In this document: piece after piece, positions 51,163-60,859 of the stretch | Layout: each line of letters starts with the position of its first letter | How positions within the stretch are numbered: the stretch's first letter is position 1 | Assembly (NCBI GenBank): GCA_025997215.1 | Contig: BNUH01000002.1 | Location: 1-64,000 of the forward strand | Direction of reading: 5' to 3' | Length of the DNA stretch: 64,000 nucleotides | Source: Clostridia bacterium | Lineage (GTDB): Bacteria; Bacillota_A; Clostridia; Christensenellales; Aristaeellaceae | The notes under the pieces: generated by a model | Database searches by the model: none | What the model was told of the DNA's origin: nothing | Seen by the model: the letters and a program-made list of their open reading frames with translations, nothing else | Position numbers and translations under genes: made by a program

Positions 51163-52614
51163 TTATTTCGCGTTCCGCTCCGCCAATATAGCATCTATGA
51201 AGCTCTGCACCTGGCTCACATAATCCGCTATAGCCTGCTCCGGCGTAATATTCGCGTCAGTAACCGCCAGCGCGACCGCTTCCTTTCGAATCGGTATCAC
51301 TTCAGAAATGTTATCCCGCCATACCTCAGTCGCCGGCGGCACCGGATCAAACCGCCGATTCGCCATGAACATCGCCTTGCTGTTCTCCAGCCGCTCATCC
51401 TTCACGATCGGATCAACCCACGTCGTGAACGTCAGTTCCGGCGCGGCTATAACCTTCTCAAACAACTTCTCATTATTCTCTGGATCCGGCAGCTGCTTGT
51501 ACTTGCCATCCTCCAGCACATAGTTCACGCCTTCAATCCCGCGCGTGAATAGCGTCTGGCCCTCGCCGCCGTCATACGCGTATTCAATCAGATACTCGAA
51601 TACACCCTCGGGATTCTTGCACGCGTTGCTGATCGCCAGCGCCAGCGACGGCCGCTCAATATAAATCCCACTCACCGGGGGAATCGGCACGACCTTCGCG
51701 TCCGCGAAATTCTTGAGCGTGTTATTCTCAATCGTGACATTCCAGTTTCCCGCCCAGTAGTTAAACGTGCCCGTCTGTCCGGCGTAGAACTTCTCGCGTG
51801 CCGCAGAAGTATTATTGGTTATAATCTCTACATCCATATAACCCTTCTGGTGCACATCGCGCAGCCGATACAGCGCCTCGATCATCTCCGGTTCCTGCAT
51901 GCCGTCTACCCAAACCCCATCCGCTTTCTGGTAGATGTCCGGCTTGGCGTCCTGATAAAACTCGCGCAGGTAAATATCGTACGGCGTTTCGCCATTGATC
52001 AACCCCGCCGCCGTAATACCAAACGTATCCGCCACACCGTTACCATCCGGATCGTCTTCTGTGAACGCGCGCAGCATCTCGACAAACTCGTCATAGTTCG
52101 TCGGCACTGCCAAGCCCAGCTTATCCAGCCAATCCTGCCGCACATACGTGATAGTGCCGTTGCCCATCGCGAGCGGGAATCCGTACAGCTTGCCGTCGAT
52201 CTTCAGCGCGTTGACATAGTTGTCGTCCGTCACGACGCCGCTGGCCTTCAGCTGGCTGCCATCCCACGCCGCAGTCATGTCCCACAGCGCGCCGTTGCCC
52301 GCGAACGTGGGGTAATTCGTGCTGCCGATCTCCATCAGATCCGGGATATCCCCAGACGCGAACGCCAGGTTCAGCTGGTCGTAATACACGCTGTGATCCG
52401 GCTTGATGAATTTGATCGTGATGCCCGTCTTTTCCTTGTACGCGTCGACCACGGGTTGGAATGTTGACTCCAGCATCATCGAGCCGAACACCGTGTCGAT
52501 AAAGAACGTGATAGTCTCCGGCTTCTCCGCTGCCGACGCGAACCCGGGCGTCCATACCGCGCCCAGCATTAGGGCCGCGAGCGCCACTACTAGCAACCGC
52601 TTGGTAATACTCAT
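51163..52614 (-). CDS. carbohydrate ABC transporter substrate-binding protein
   Basis: 483 residues. Signal peptide (~1-28, cleavage ASA-AE), no lipobox. Family 1 binding-protein features: TFQPVVDAYKEKTGITIKF, SGDIPDLMEIG, GKLYGFPLAMGNGTITYVRQDWLDKLG and a late EWYA-like C-terminal helix. It probably binds a sugar or oligosaccharide. No transporter genes lie beside it. It has its own promoter and a LacI-type operator. Confidence 0.88.
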   Translation of the reverse strand: MSITKRLLVVALAALMLGAVWTPGFASAAEKPETITFFIDTVFGSMMLESTFQPVVDAYKEKTGITIKFIKPDHSVYYDQLNLAFASGDIPDLMEIGSTNYPTFAGNGALWDMTAAWDGSQLKASGVVTDDNYVNALKIDGKLYGFPLAMGNGTITYVRQDWLDKLGLAVPTNYDEFVEMLRAFTEDDPDGNGVADTFGITAAGLINGETPYDIYLREFYQDAKPDIYQKADGVWVDGMQEPEMIEALYRLRDVHQKGYMDVEIITNNTSAAREKFYAGQTGTFNYWAGNWNVTIENNTLKNFADAKVVPIPPVSGIYIERPSLALAISNACKNPEGVFEYLIEYAYDGGEGQTLFTRGIEGVNYVLEDGKYKQLPDPENNEKLFEKVIAAPELTFTTWVDPIVKDERLENSKAMFMANRRFDPVPPATEVWRDNISEVIPIRKEAVALAVTDANITPEQAIADYVSQVQSFIDAILAERNAK

Positions 52615-52652
52615 GGTAAATCCTCCTTAGTCCTTAGTGACTTTATGCGAAA

Positions 52653-52682
52653 ATTATAAAGCATCGCAGATACATTTGTAAA
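52653..52682 (-). promoter_or_regulatory. promoter of the sugar-binding protein gene
   Basis: Minus strand: TTTACA (52677-52682), 18-nt spacer, TATAAT (52653-52658), about 40 nt before the ATG, which has AAGGAGG. Confidence 0.8.
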
Positions 52683-52696
52683 GAGGGCGCATCAAA

Positions 52697-52710
52697 TGTA
52701 ACGCGTTACA
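52697..52710. promoter_or_regulatory. LacI-family operator, perfect palindrome
   Basis: TGTAACGCGTTACA, a 14-bp perfect palindrome with the central CG typical of LacI/GalR operators. It lies 15 bp upstream of the -35 of the sugar-binding protein gene and 8 bp past the pgi stop. No LacI regulator is encoded in the window. Confidence 0.8.
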
Positions 52711-52718
52711 TTATTCTA

Positions 52719-54140
52719 CTAAATAATGTACCTCAAATTGCGAGCCGGTGCCGCCGCTAATTCAGCCTTAGCCGCGTCATATTTCGGCGCGGTATGCCCC
52801 AGCTTGGCGTAAGTCGCGATCTTTGACGCCTCCACTCCGGGCTGGTTGAATGCGTCTATATCCAGCAGTTCCCCCATATATGCCGTTGTAATCTCAAGGA
52901 AATACAGCAGCTGCCCCATTGTGTAGGCGTTTACCTCTGGTAGTATAATCGTTTGGTTCATCCGGCCGGCTTGCGTGAGCGCGTACTCCGTCCCGAACCG
53001 CTCAGCCTCGATCAATCGGCTGTGCGTCAAACCGCCTAGGAACCGGATGTCGTCGGGATAGTTATCCGGCGCGGATGGTATAACCGTTTCATGCTTGAAT
53101 GATTCCACCTTCAGCATGGTTATAACCTTGTCGAATGGGCCTTCGCTGTACAGCTGCAGCTGTGAATGCTGATCCGTCACCCCCAGCGCTTTCACGGGCG
53201 TCTGGCCGACGAATACATCCCTGCCTTCACGATTAATCCGCTTCCCCAAACTCTCCGCCCACAACTGCACAAACCAATCCGACACCAACCGCAAGCTGTC
53301 CGCGTATGGCATCATAACCTGTATATTCCGACCCATTTCGGTGTAAGCGATGGCCATCAGCGTGGCTTCAAGCAGCGCGGGATTATCCCATAATTCCGTT
53401 GAAGCGCACCACGCGTCCATATCCGCCGCGCCTTTCAGCAGCTCGCGGATGTTAACGCCGTCCACCGCCGCCGCCAACAATCCGACCGGGCTTAATTCGG
53501 AGTAACGGCCGCCGACGTTATCGGGTACTATGAATGTAGGAAGCCCTTCCTTTTTTGCAATATCCGCCAATAACCCCTTGGAATCGCTGGTCGTCGCCAC
53601 CACCTGTTTACGCCAATCAGGATTGCCCGCCAACGCGCCGCGCACATATAGATATTGGCTCATAGTCTCGGCTGTGCCGCCGGACTTTGTTATCACATTG
53701 AAACAGGTTTTGTCGAAATCCACCACATCCCGCAGTGCCGCCATGCGCTCCGGATCAATGTTATCCTCGAAGTACATCCGTGGCCCGCCGCGCTTTTCCT
53801 TGGGCAACTCATTATAATGAAGCGGCTTCATCGCCGCGTGCAGGCATGCCGGACCCAGCGCCGATCCGCCAATCCCCAGCAATACGAACGCGTCATACTT
53901 TTCGCGAATAGTTCGTGCGGTATCCTCGATCGACTGGATGAGCGATTCCGGTTGGGCGGGCAGATCCATCCAGCCCAGCCAACCCTTGCCGCGCGCGGAC
54001 TGCACCGCCTTCAACGCGGCCAATGCGCGGAGCTGCCAGCGCGCTATAGCTTCGTCCGTGATGCCTCGGCTTGAGCCGACGCGCTCCGCCATGAGGTTGC
54101 CGACGTCTAAGCGCAGGGTGTGTTGGATAGAATCCGCCAT
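52719..54140 (-). CDS. pgi: glucose-6-phosphate isomerase
   Basis: 473 residues. FVLLGIGGSALGPACLH, NVITKSGGTAET, VGGRYSELSPVGLLAA and the late HETVIPSAP region are typical PGI marks. It interconverts glucose-6-phosphate and fructose-6-phosphate in glycolysis. Shorter than E. coli PGI and of the Firmicutes/Thermotoga type. Confidence 0.95.
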   Translation of the reverse strand: MADSIQHTLRLDVGNLMAERVGSSRGITDEAIARWQLRALAALKAVQSARGKGWLGWMDLPAQPESLIQSIEDTARTIREKYDAFVLLGIGGSALGPACLHAAMKPLHYNELPKEKRGGPRMYFEDNIDPERMAALRDVVDFDKTCFNVITKSGGTAETMSQYLYVRGALAGNPDWRKQVVATTSDSKGLLADIAKKEGLPTFIVPDNVGGRYSELSPVGLLAAAVDGVNIRELLKGAADMDAWCASTELWDNPALLEATLMAIAYTEMGRNIQVMMPYADSLRLVSDWFVQLWAESLGKRINREGRDVFVGQTPVKALGVTDQHSQLQLYSEGPFDKVITMLKVESFKHETVIPSAPDNYPDDIRFLGGLTHSRLIEAERFGTEYALTQAGRMNQTIILPEVNAYTMGQLLYFLEITTAYMGELLDIDAFNQPGVEASKIATYAKLGHTAPKYDAAKAELAAAPARNLRYII

Positions 54141-54177
54141 GGTTACACCTCCATAATGGTTGCGAAATGGCTATACG

Positions 54178-55215
54178 TTAACCTACATTAACCCACTGGC
54201 CCAAACGGGACGACTCATACACCGCCAACACCGCGCGCGCCGCTGGAGCGGCTTCCTTCGCGCCGATCGCAAACGGTTCACCACTGCGCACGCAGCGGTA
54301 AAATTCGCGAATCTGCGTGATATGGCTGTTCCCGTACACCGCTTTACCTAACACGTCATAATCTTCCCTGTCCACGAGCAGTTGGTCAGGGCGCGGCGGA
54401 ATCCTCAGGAACAGCTGATCGCCGCGCAATACCAGTATCCCGCGCTCGCATACCGCCTGAACCTCCGGCGTATCGTCGTATCCAAAGCTGTTGCTGGCGT
54501 GGAATAGCCCAATCTTCCCATCGGCATACCGGAATACGGCGTGGGCATTCTCTTCTACTTCAATAACATCTTGCAGCAGGTCGGTCGTTACGCCGCCCTT
54601 CACCGCAGCCAGCGCGCCGCCCAGGTACAGCATCAGATCCAGCGTGTGAATGGCCTGGTTGATCAGCACGCCGCCGCACTCCAGCGCCAGCGTGCCATGC
54701 CAGTCGTCCTGGTAATACCGGGCGTCGCGGTGCCAGGTCACCTGCCCCTTCAGCGTGACGACGCGGCCCATTTCCCCAGAATCTATAAGCGCTTTAGCAC
54801 GCTGGGACGATGGGTTGTAACGATTCTGGAATATGCAGCACAACCGTCGATTGTCTGGATCCAGCCGCACCAATTCATCTAAATCCGCGTACGAAGTCGC
54901 CAGCGGCTTCTCGCACAGCACATACTTGCCTGCCGCCAGAGCAGTCTTGGCCAAACCTGCGTGCAGCGCGTGCGGTGTTAAAATGTGAACGGTTGTGATC
55001 CGTGGGTCGCCGAGTATCTGCTCGAATGAGTTGGCCGTCTCGCCGCCGAACTCATTGCACCGCCGCTCAGTGCGCTCACGTTTCGTGTCGAATAGCGACG
55101 CAATCCGAACGCCTTCCGATTCCAATGAACGCAGGGCGGTCAGGTGGGTTGCGCTTATACCGCCGCAACCCACCAACGCCGCGTTGATGATATCCGATGA
55201 ACCGTTATGTTCCAT
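54178..55215 (-). CDS. Gfo/Idh/MocA-family oxidoreductase
   Basis: 345 residues. Rossmann start NAALVGCGGISATHL, CEKPLATSYADLDEL, CIFQNRYNPSSQRAK and ALECGGVLINQAIHTLDLMLYLGG. NAD(P)-dependent dehydrogenase of sugars or inositols. Only distantly like the one at 38 kb. It starts 4 nt after the hydA stop. Confidence 0.88.
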   Translation of the reverse strand: MEHNGSSDIINAALVGCGGISATHLTALRSLESEGVRIASLFDTKRERTERRCNEFGGETANSFEQILGDPRITTVHILTPHALHAGLAKTALAAGKYVLCEKPLATSYADLDELVRLDPDNRRLCCIFQNRYNPSSQRAKALIDSGEMGRVVTLKGQVTWHRDARYYQDDWHGTLALECGGVLINQAIHTLDLMLYLGGALAAVKGGVTTDLLQDVIEVEENAHAVFRYADGKIGLFHASNSFGYDDTPEVQAVCERGILVLRGDQLFLRIPPRPDQLLVDREDYDVLGKAVYGNSHITQIREFYRCVRSGEPFAIGAKEAAPAARAVLAVYESSRLGQWVNVG

Positions 55216-55219
55216 ACCC

Positions 55220-56959
55220 TTAATAACGCGGCCGCGCGTTGTAGTGCGTGTGAAGCAGCTCGTGAGCCTTGTGGCCGTTGGGCTTGCCTAAGAACTCGTC
55301 GTATAGCTTCTTAATCTCCGGATTTTCATGCGACTTGCGCAGCGTCTTGGCCTGATCCTCGTCATACAGGCCCTTCGCGCGCACCTGCGCCGGATTCACC
55401 CGCGCCCGCACGTCCGCCGGCACGATCGGCTGGCCGCCGCCGTTGACGCATCCGCCTGGGCATGCCATTATCTCGATGAAGTGCAGGTTCTTTTCGCCGC
55501 GCTTTATCATGTCCAACAACTTACTTGCCATGCCCGTGGAGTGTGCGACCGCTACGTTCACATCCAGATCGCCGACATGGATCGTTTCTTCTTTGATCCC
55601 TTCCAGCCCGCGCACGCCTTTGAAATCCAGTTTCTCCAGCGTCTTGCCTGTTGCGGCCTCATACGCAGTGCGCAGCGCGGCCTCCATGACGCCGCCCGTC
55701 GCGCCGAATATCGCGGCAGCGCCCGTTGACGCACCCATCAGCGGGTCAAAATCCTCGTCCGGCAGCCGCTCGAATTCGATCCCGGCTTCCTTCAGCATGC
55801 GCGCCAACTCGCGGGTCGTTATGACTACATCCACGTCCGCCAAGCCGTTGTTATTCATCTCGGGACGCTTGGCCTCAAACTTCTTAGCCGTGCAGGGCAT
55901 GACGGATACCACCGCGATATCCTTCGGGTCGATGCCCGCTTTTTCGGCATAATACGTCTTGATGATCGCACCGGCCATCATGTGGGGCGACTTGCACGTG
56001 GATAGATTCGGCAGGAACTCCGGGTAGAATGTTTCGACAAACTTAATCCAACCCGGCGAGCATGACGTGAACATAGGCAGCACGCCGCCGTTGGTCACGC
56101 GATGCAGGAATTCGTGCGCCTCTTCCATTATGGTCAAGTCCGCGCCGAAATCCGTGTCGAATACGCGGTCAAACCCGATACGCCGCAACGCCGCCGCCAG
56201 CTTGCCCGTAACTCTTGAACCCATGGGCATGCCGAATTCCTCGCCGATGCCCACACGCACCGCTGGCGCGGGCTGCACAACCACGTGTTTGGTTGGATCG
56301 GCTATCAGCTTCCACACCTCGTCGGTGTCGTCCTTCTCGCGTAACGCCCCGACCGGGCACGCTTCGATGCACTGGCCGCAGTTTATGCACGCCGTTTCAG
56401 ACAGGCTCTTACCCCATGGCGATGCTATCTGGGTCTTAAACCCACGGCCTACCGCGCCGATCACGTTCACATTCTGCACGCTCGAGCATGTGGCGACGCA
56501 GCGGCGGCAGACGATGCACTTGTTGTTGTCGCGCACGATCGACGGCGAGATATCGTCTATATCGTATACCGTCTGTACGCCCTTGAATCGGTCTCCATCC
56601 TCGACGCCCAACTCCTTGCACAGCCGCTGCAATTCGCAATTCTGGCTGCGCACGCATGAGAGGCACTTCTTGTCGTGATTCGACAGTAATAGTTCGAGGT
56701 TGGTCTTGCGCGCCTCGCGGATCTCGGGCGTAGTCGTCTTGACGACCATGTTGGGCGTTACGGGCAGCACGCACGCAGCCTGCAGAGCGCGGCCTCCCAC
56801 ATCCACCACGCACATGCGGCACGCGCCGATCTCGTTCACGCCCTTGAGGTAACATAAGGTGGGGATACGAATGCCGACCGAGCGCGCGGCTTCAAGCACC
56901 GTGGTACCGGGCGCAACCTCCGCTTGTATGCCGTCGATCGTGAGTTTTATATTATCCAT
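55220..56959 (-). CDS. hydA: [FeFe] hydrogenase catalytic subunit HydA
   Basis: 579 residues. N-terminal [2Fe-2S] domain (CYLKGVNEIGACRMCVVDV), His-ligated [4Fe-4S] (HDKKCLSCVRSQNCELQ), two-cluster ferredoxin domain (CIVCRRCVATC and CINCGQCIEACPVG), then the H-domain with the three motifs TSCSPGWIKFVE, MPCTAKKFEAKRPE and MACPGGCVNGGGQP, and the small-subunit tail. Group A hydrogenase, soluble. In operon with NADH-linked subunits, it fits an electron-bifurcating complex using NADH and ferredoxin. Confidence 0.96.
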   Translation of the reverse strand: MDNIKLTIDGIQAEVAPGTTVLEAARSVGIRIPTLCYLKGVNEIGACRMCVVDVGGRALQAACVLPVTPNMVVKTTTPEIREARKTNLELLLSNHDKKCLSCVRSQNCELQRLCKELGVEDGDRFKGVQTVYDIDDISPSIVRDNNKCIVCRRCVATCSSVQNVNVIGAVGRGFKTQIASPWGKSLSETACINCGQCIEACPVGALREKDDTDEVWKLIADPTKHVVVQPAPAVRVGIGEEFGMPMGSRVTGKLAAALRRIGFDRVFDTDFGADLTIMEEAHEFLHRVTNGGVLPMFTSCSPGWIKFVETFYPEFLPNLSTCKSPHMMAGAIIKTYYAEKAGIDPKDIAVVSVMPCTAKKFEAKRPEMNNNGLADVDVVITTRELARMLKEAGIEFERLPDEDFDPLMGASTGAAAIFGATGGVMEAALRTAYEAATGKTLEKLDFKGVRGLEGIKEETIHVGDLDVNVAVAHSTGMASKLLDMIKRGEKNLHFIEIMACPGGCVNGGGQPIVPADVRARVNPAQVRAKGLYDEDQAKTLRKSHENPEIKKLYDEFLGKPNGHKAHELLHTHYNARPRY

Positions 56960-56975
56960 CTATACTCCCTCCCAA

Positions 56976-58505
56976 TCACTTGCGGATGATTGCGTTGAAC
57001 TTGCAGGTGGCCATACACGCGCCGCACTTGATGCACTTGGATTGGTCGATCACGTGCTTCTCCTTCACCTTGCCGGAGATACAGTTGACGGGGCACTTCT
57101 TGGCGCACGCGGTGCAACCCACGCACTTGTCCGTGATGAAGTATTGCAGCAACGCCTGGCAGTGCCCGGCGGGACAGCGCTTCTCCTTGATGTGCGCCTC
57201 GTACTCGTCGCGGAAGTAGCGAAGCGTGGAGAGCACCGGATTCGGCGCGGTCTGGCCCAGGCCGCACAGTGCGGTGGCCTTGATGTTCTTAGCCAGCGCC
57301 TCCAGCTTCTCGATGTCGCCTTCCTCGCCCTTGCCCTCGGTGATGCGCTCCAGAATCTCCAGCATGCGCCGCGTACCTATTCGGCAGGGAGGACACTTGC
57401 CGCAGGATTCGTCCACGGTGAAGTCGAGGAAGAACCGCGCGATATCCACCATGCAGTTGTCCTCGTCCATCACTATCATACCACCGGAACCCATCATCGA
57501 TCCGATGGCGATCAGCGAATCGTACTCGATAGGCGTGTCGATCAATGTATACGGTATGCAACCGCCGGACGGACCGCCAGTCTGCACAGCCTTGAACTTC
57601 TTGCCGTCCGGACAGCCGCCGCCTATATCGTAGATGATCTCGAGCAGCGGCGTACCCATCGGTATCTCGACCAGGCCAGTATTGTTGATCTTGCCGCCGA
57701 GCGCGAAGGCCTTCGTGCCTTTGGACTTTTCCGTGCCGATGGCGGCAAACCAATCCGCGCCATTGTTGAGAATCTGGGCGATATTGGCAAATGTCCCCAC
57801 ATTGTTCAGAATCGTCGGCGATTCGAATAGACCTTTGACGGCGGGGAACGGCGGCCTCGGCCTCGGTTCGCCGCGCTTGCCTTCGATGGAGGTCATCAGC
57901 GCGGTCTCTTCGCCGCAGACGAACGCGCCCGCGCCCAGCCTGATATGAATGTTGAAGCTGAAGTCGGTACCCAATATGTTGTCGCCCAGCAGACCATAAG
58001 CCTGCGCCTGTTCTATCGCAATATCCAATCGCTTGACGGCGATCGGATACTCCGCGCGCACGTATATCCAGCCCTCGTTAGCGCCGATGGCGTAACCCGC
58101 GATGGCCATGCCTTCCAGCACAGCGTGCGGATCGCCTTCCAGTACCGAGCGATTCATGAACGCGCCGGGGTCGCCTTCGTCGGCGTTGCAACACACATAC
58201 TTCTGGTCGGCCTTCGATTTGTATGCGAACTCCCACTTCAGCCCCGTCGGGAATCCTCCGCCGCCGCGCCCGCGCAGACCGGATTTCTTTATCTGATCGA
58301 TAACGCCTTCCGGCGCCATGGACGTCAAAGCCTTGGCCAGCGCCTGATACCCGTCGCGCGCAATGTATTCGTCGATGTTTTCCGGATCGATAACGCCGCA
58401 GTTGCGCAGCTCAATGCGCTTCTGCTTTTCCATAAATTGGATATTATTCAGCGAGGTGACGACGTCGCCGAACCCGCTTTTAATTGAATCCTTGACTGAA
58501 TCCAT
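56976..58505 (-). CDS. hydB: NuoF-like hydrogenase subunit HydB
   Basis: 509 residues. Flavin and NADH site: [42 protein letters not shown] block ([15 protein letters not shown]); the 4Fe-4S site [11 protein letters not shown]-terminal two-cluster ferredoxin domain ([15 protein letters not shown] and [11 protein letters not shown]). The usual N-terminal thioredoxin-like [2Fe-2S] domain is absent and is supplied by the separate gene just upstream. Confidence 0.95.
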   Translation of the reverse strand: MDSVKDSIKSGFGDVVTSLNNIQFMEKQKRIELRNCGVIDPENIDEYIARDGYQALAKALTSMAPEGVIDQIKKSGLRGRGGGGFPTGLKWEFAYKSKADQKYVCCNADEGDPGAFMNRSVLEGDPHAVLEGMAIAGYAIGANEGWIYVRAEYPIAVKRLDIAIEQAQAYGLLGDNILGTDFSFNIHIRLGAGAFVCGEETALMTSIEGKRGEPRPRPPFPAVKGLFESPTILNNVGTFANIAQILNNGADWFAAIGTEKSKGTKAFALGGKINNTGLVEIPMGTPLLEIIYDIGGGCPDGKKFKAVQTGGPSGGCIPYTLIDTPIEYDSLIAIGSMMGSGGMIVMDEDNCMVDIARFFLDFTVDESCGKCPPCRIGTRRMLEILERITEGKGEEGDIEKLEALAKNIKATALCGLGQTAPNPVLSTLRYFRDEYEAHIKEKRCPAGHCQALLQYFITDKCVGCTACAKKCPVNCISGKVKEKHVIDQSKCIKCGACMATCKFNAIIRK

Positions 58506-58519
58506 AAGCGCTCCTCCCT

Positions 58520-58891
58520 TTATTGCTCGGCCGCGCCGACGGTATATTCCTTGACGATCTGGCCGCCGATGATGTGCTCGGCCACGATGCGGCCGACCAT
58601 ATCCGGCGTTACCTTGACATAGGTCACCTTTTCCTTGTTCGGCGCGAACACCTCGACCATTGGTTCAAGGCGGCACATGCCTATACATCCGGTCTGGATT
58701 ACGGCGGCGTCCTTCGCGCCCTGGGTCTTTAACTCCGATTCAAATGCCGCGTGGATAGGCCGCGCGCCGGCCGCGATGCCGCATGTGGCCATACCGACCA
58801 ATATGCGAGTGGAAGATTTGGCATTATTATCCAAACCCATTTGCGCGCGCGTTTTATCGCGAACGGCATTCAGCTCCGCTAACGATTTCAT
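58520..58891 (-). CDS. [2Fe-2S] ferredoxin-like subunit of the hydrogenase
   Basis: 123 residues from ATG 58891 (AGGAGG 11 nt upstream). Thioredoxin-like [2Fe-2S] fold with cysteines in ATCGIAAGA and [11 protein letters not shown]. It corresponds to the N-terminal domain that is fused to HydB in other bacteria. It lies between hydC and hydB. Confidence 0.9.
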   Translation of the reverse strand: MKSLAELNAVRDKTRAQMGLDNNAKSSTRILVGMATCGIAAGARPIHAAFESELKTQGAKDAAVIQTGCIGMCRLEPMVEVFAPNKEKVTYVKVTPDMVGRIVAEHIIGGQIVKEYTVGAAEQ

Positions 58892-58907
58892 TGTTATGAA
58901 TGCCTCC

Positions 58908-59402
58908 TTATGCCGACCTATATTTGGCGAGTATGCCGGGGATTTCATCGGACTTAAGCGAACCGTAGACCTCTTCGTCGATCATCATGACCGGGGCGAG
59001 ACCGCACGCGCCCAGGCACCGCGTGGCATTGAGCGTGAAGCGGCCGTCGTCGGTCGTGTGGCCGACGCTGACGCTCAATTCCTGGGATAATCTGTCTAGA
59101 ATCTTCTGAGCGCCGCGCACGTAGCATGCCGTACCCAGGCACAGGCCGATGATGTGTTCGCCGCGCGGTTCCAGCGCGAACTGGGAGTAGAATGTCGAAA
59201 CGCCGTACACCTCGGTGAGGGGGACGTTGAGGCCCTTGGCTATCTCGACCTGTACGTCCTGTGGCACATAGCCGAAGATAGACTGTGCCTCCTGCAGTAC
59301 GGGCATGAGCGCGCCGCGTTCGCCGCGGTGACGCGCTATGGATTCCGCTAACTGGCTGAACTTGTCAGTCTGGGCGGATGATTTGGTTTGGGTTTCCGAC
59401 AT
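58908..59402 (-). CDS. hydC: NuoE-like hydrogenase subunit HydC
   Basis: 164 residues from ATG 59402 (AGGAGG upstream). LMPVLQEAQSIFGYVPQDVQ, STFYSQFALEPRG, then the [2Fe-2S] ligands CLGTACYVRG and RCLGACGLAP. It carries electrons with HydB. First gene of the hydC-fdx-hydB-hydA operon. Confidence 0.95.
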   Translation of the reverse strand: MSETQTKSSAQTDKFSQLAESIARHRGERGALMPVLQEAQSIFGYVPQDVQVEIAKGLNVPLTEVYGVSTFYSQFALEPRGEHIIGLCLGTACYVRGAQKILDRLSQELSVSVGHTTDDGRFTLNATRCLGACGLAPVMMIDEEVYGSLKSDEIPGILAKYRSA

Positions 59403-59478
59403 AACAGCGGGATCCCTCCTATTATTAAGGATGGCGCGGCGGCAAACCGAATAATATCGGCCCGCACACAGCGTTCCG

Positions 59479-59507
59479 ATTATAGCATAGATTTCTGTGG
59501 TATGCAA
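59479..59507 (-). promoter_or_regulatory. hydrogenase operon promoter
   Basis: Minus strand: TTGCAT (59502-59507), 17-nt spacer, TATAAT (59479-59484) with extended -10 TGC. The leader is about 70 nt. Element B begins 34 nt further upstream. Confidence 0.78.
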
Positions 59508-59540
59508 ACCCTCTTACTCGCTGTCGCGGGGCGGAGCGCG

Positions 59541-60198
59541 CCGCCTGCGGGCGGGGTTGCCCCAACTGCGGTTGGGGACTTGTTACTTTTCCCGTCCGTG
59601 GGAAAAGTAACCAAAAGGACGGCCAAAGGAGAGAGGCGCTCTGGCGCCCTCTCTCCTCTGGACACCTCTCTCCAGCCATGTTGCACCTGCTGCAAGGGGC
59701 CAAACGTACGCTATCCATAGTAGCACAGCATTGCAGGTCTTTAGCATCATATTGTTTACCTGAAATCCTACATGATCTAAAGCTGGCGGCGGGAGACTGT
59801 TACTGTTTCATAGTTGTTGATGGCGGGATGATCTAAAGCTGGTGGCGGGAGACTATTATGATTCAGTATTGTTTATGTACATTATTAGATGATCCGAGAT
59901 TAGTAGCAAGGGCGTGTTATGATTTTATAATGATAATGACCACCCTCGCCAATGCGACTACCTCGCCGCGATGCCTCGATAACCTTGCAAGACAGTGCAT
60001 GTAAATCAATCGTAACGTTGGTCATAGACCAATGAGCGGGGACGACATTGAGGAGGGAGAGTCCAGAGAGGGAGGGCACAGTGCCCTCACTCTTTGGCCG
60101 TCCTTTTGGTTACTTTTCCCACGGACGGGAAAAGTAACAAGTTCCCAACCGCAGTTGGGGCAATCCCTCCGTAGAGGACGAACCAAACCCCCCGCAGG
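59541..60198 (-). repeat. composite palindromic element, copy B
   Basis: 658 bp, homologous to copy A but in reverse orientation. Arms: 59541-59665 and 60060-60198, each with the same hairpin series. Its core differs by a tandem duplication of a ~57-bp unit (ATGATCTAAAGCTGG(C/T)GGCGGGAGACT at 59771 and 59828). The arm tip at 60194 has lost its last GG of GCAGGCGG. No gene inside. It fills the gap between hydC and the next operon. Confidence 0.85.
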
Positions 60199-60213
60199 TT
60201 GCTAAAAAAACCA

Positions 60214-60242
60214 TTGCGATTCCCGCCCAAATAAGTTATAAT
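60214..60242 (+). promoter_or_regulatory. promoter of the peptide-transport operon
   Basis: TTGCGA (60214-60219), 17-nt spacer, TATAAT (60237-60242). The predicted transcript starts at about 60248-60250, almost at the ATG 60251, so the first gene may be leaderless. Confidence 0.65.
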
Positions 60243-60250
60243 TAACTATA

Positions 60251-60859
60251 ATGAAACGCCTATCCAATTCAGAGGATTTTGTCGAAGAGCTTGACGGCCG
60301 CGGCAGAAAACGTTATCGTTATGTCGGGCGAATGTTCGATGTCCGTTGGCTCGGTGGCAGAGGTGCCGTGCTGCCGAGGCTGTGGATGCTGGCGGCGCTG
60401 GCGGCGGCGATTTTTATAATGATCGGCGTGCTGCCCATACCAGGGCTGGATAAGCGGATCTGGTTCATGATACCATACATAGTTTCGGGCTGGCCGACAG
60501 CTATGCTGGCCACGGACGTGTATAAGATTACCGCGTACAAGCCTCCCATCACGCGGATGGATGTTCAGCGCGGGGCAGGGCGGTTGGGGTTCGACGCGGT
60601 ATTCGGCGGGATATGCGCGGTGGTTGCGACGCTGGGTCAATTGGTTACGATCGTGGGATTGTTGTTGAATCATAACGGCATCGTTGCGCACGAATTCATA
60701 CTACTGGCGTTCGCGGCCGCGGATTGTATAATATTTGAGGGCACACGCAGGTTATCCAGGCGTGTTGGAACGGTTGAGATTGTGGATGGCAGCGGTGAAC
60801 GCTGTGAACCACCGCTCCGGCTTGACGGCGGGGCGGGATATAAAGGGGAGGGTATGTAA
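60251..60859 (+). CDS. membrane protein of unknown function, leader of opp-type operon
   Basis: 202 residues, about four membrane helices (~45-65, 72-92, 113-133, 140-160), basic N-terminus and a polar C-terminal tail. I do not recognise the family. Its last base is shared with the ATG of the binding-protein gene, so the two are coupled. There is no ribosome site before ATG 60251; ATG 60333 is an alternative. Confidence 0.65.
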   Translation: MKRLSNSEDFVEELDGRGRKRYRYVGRMFDVRWLGGRGAVLPRLWMLAALAAAIFIMIGVLPIPGLDKRIWFMIPYIVSGWPTAMLATDVYKITAYKPPITRMDVQRGAGRLGFDAVFGGICAVVATLGQLVTIVGLLLNHNGIVAHEFILLAFAAADCIIFEGTRRLSRRVGTVEIVDGSGERCEPPLRLDGGAGYKGEGM

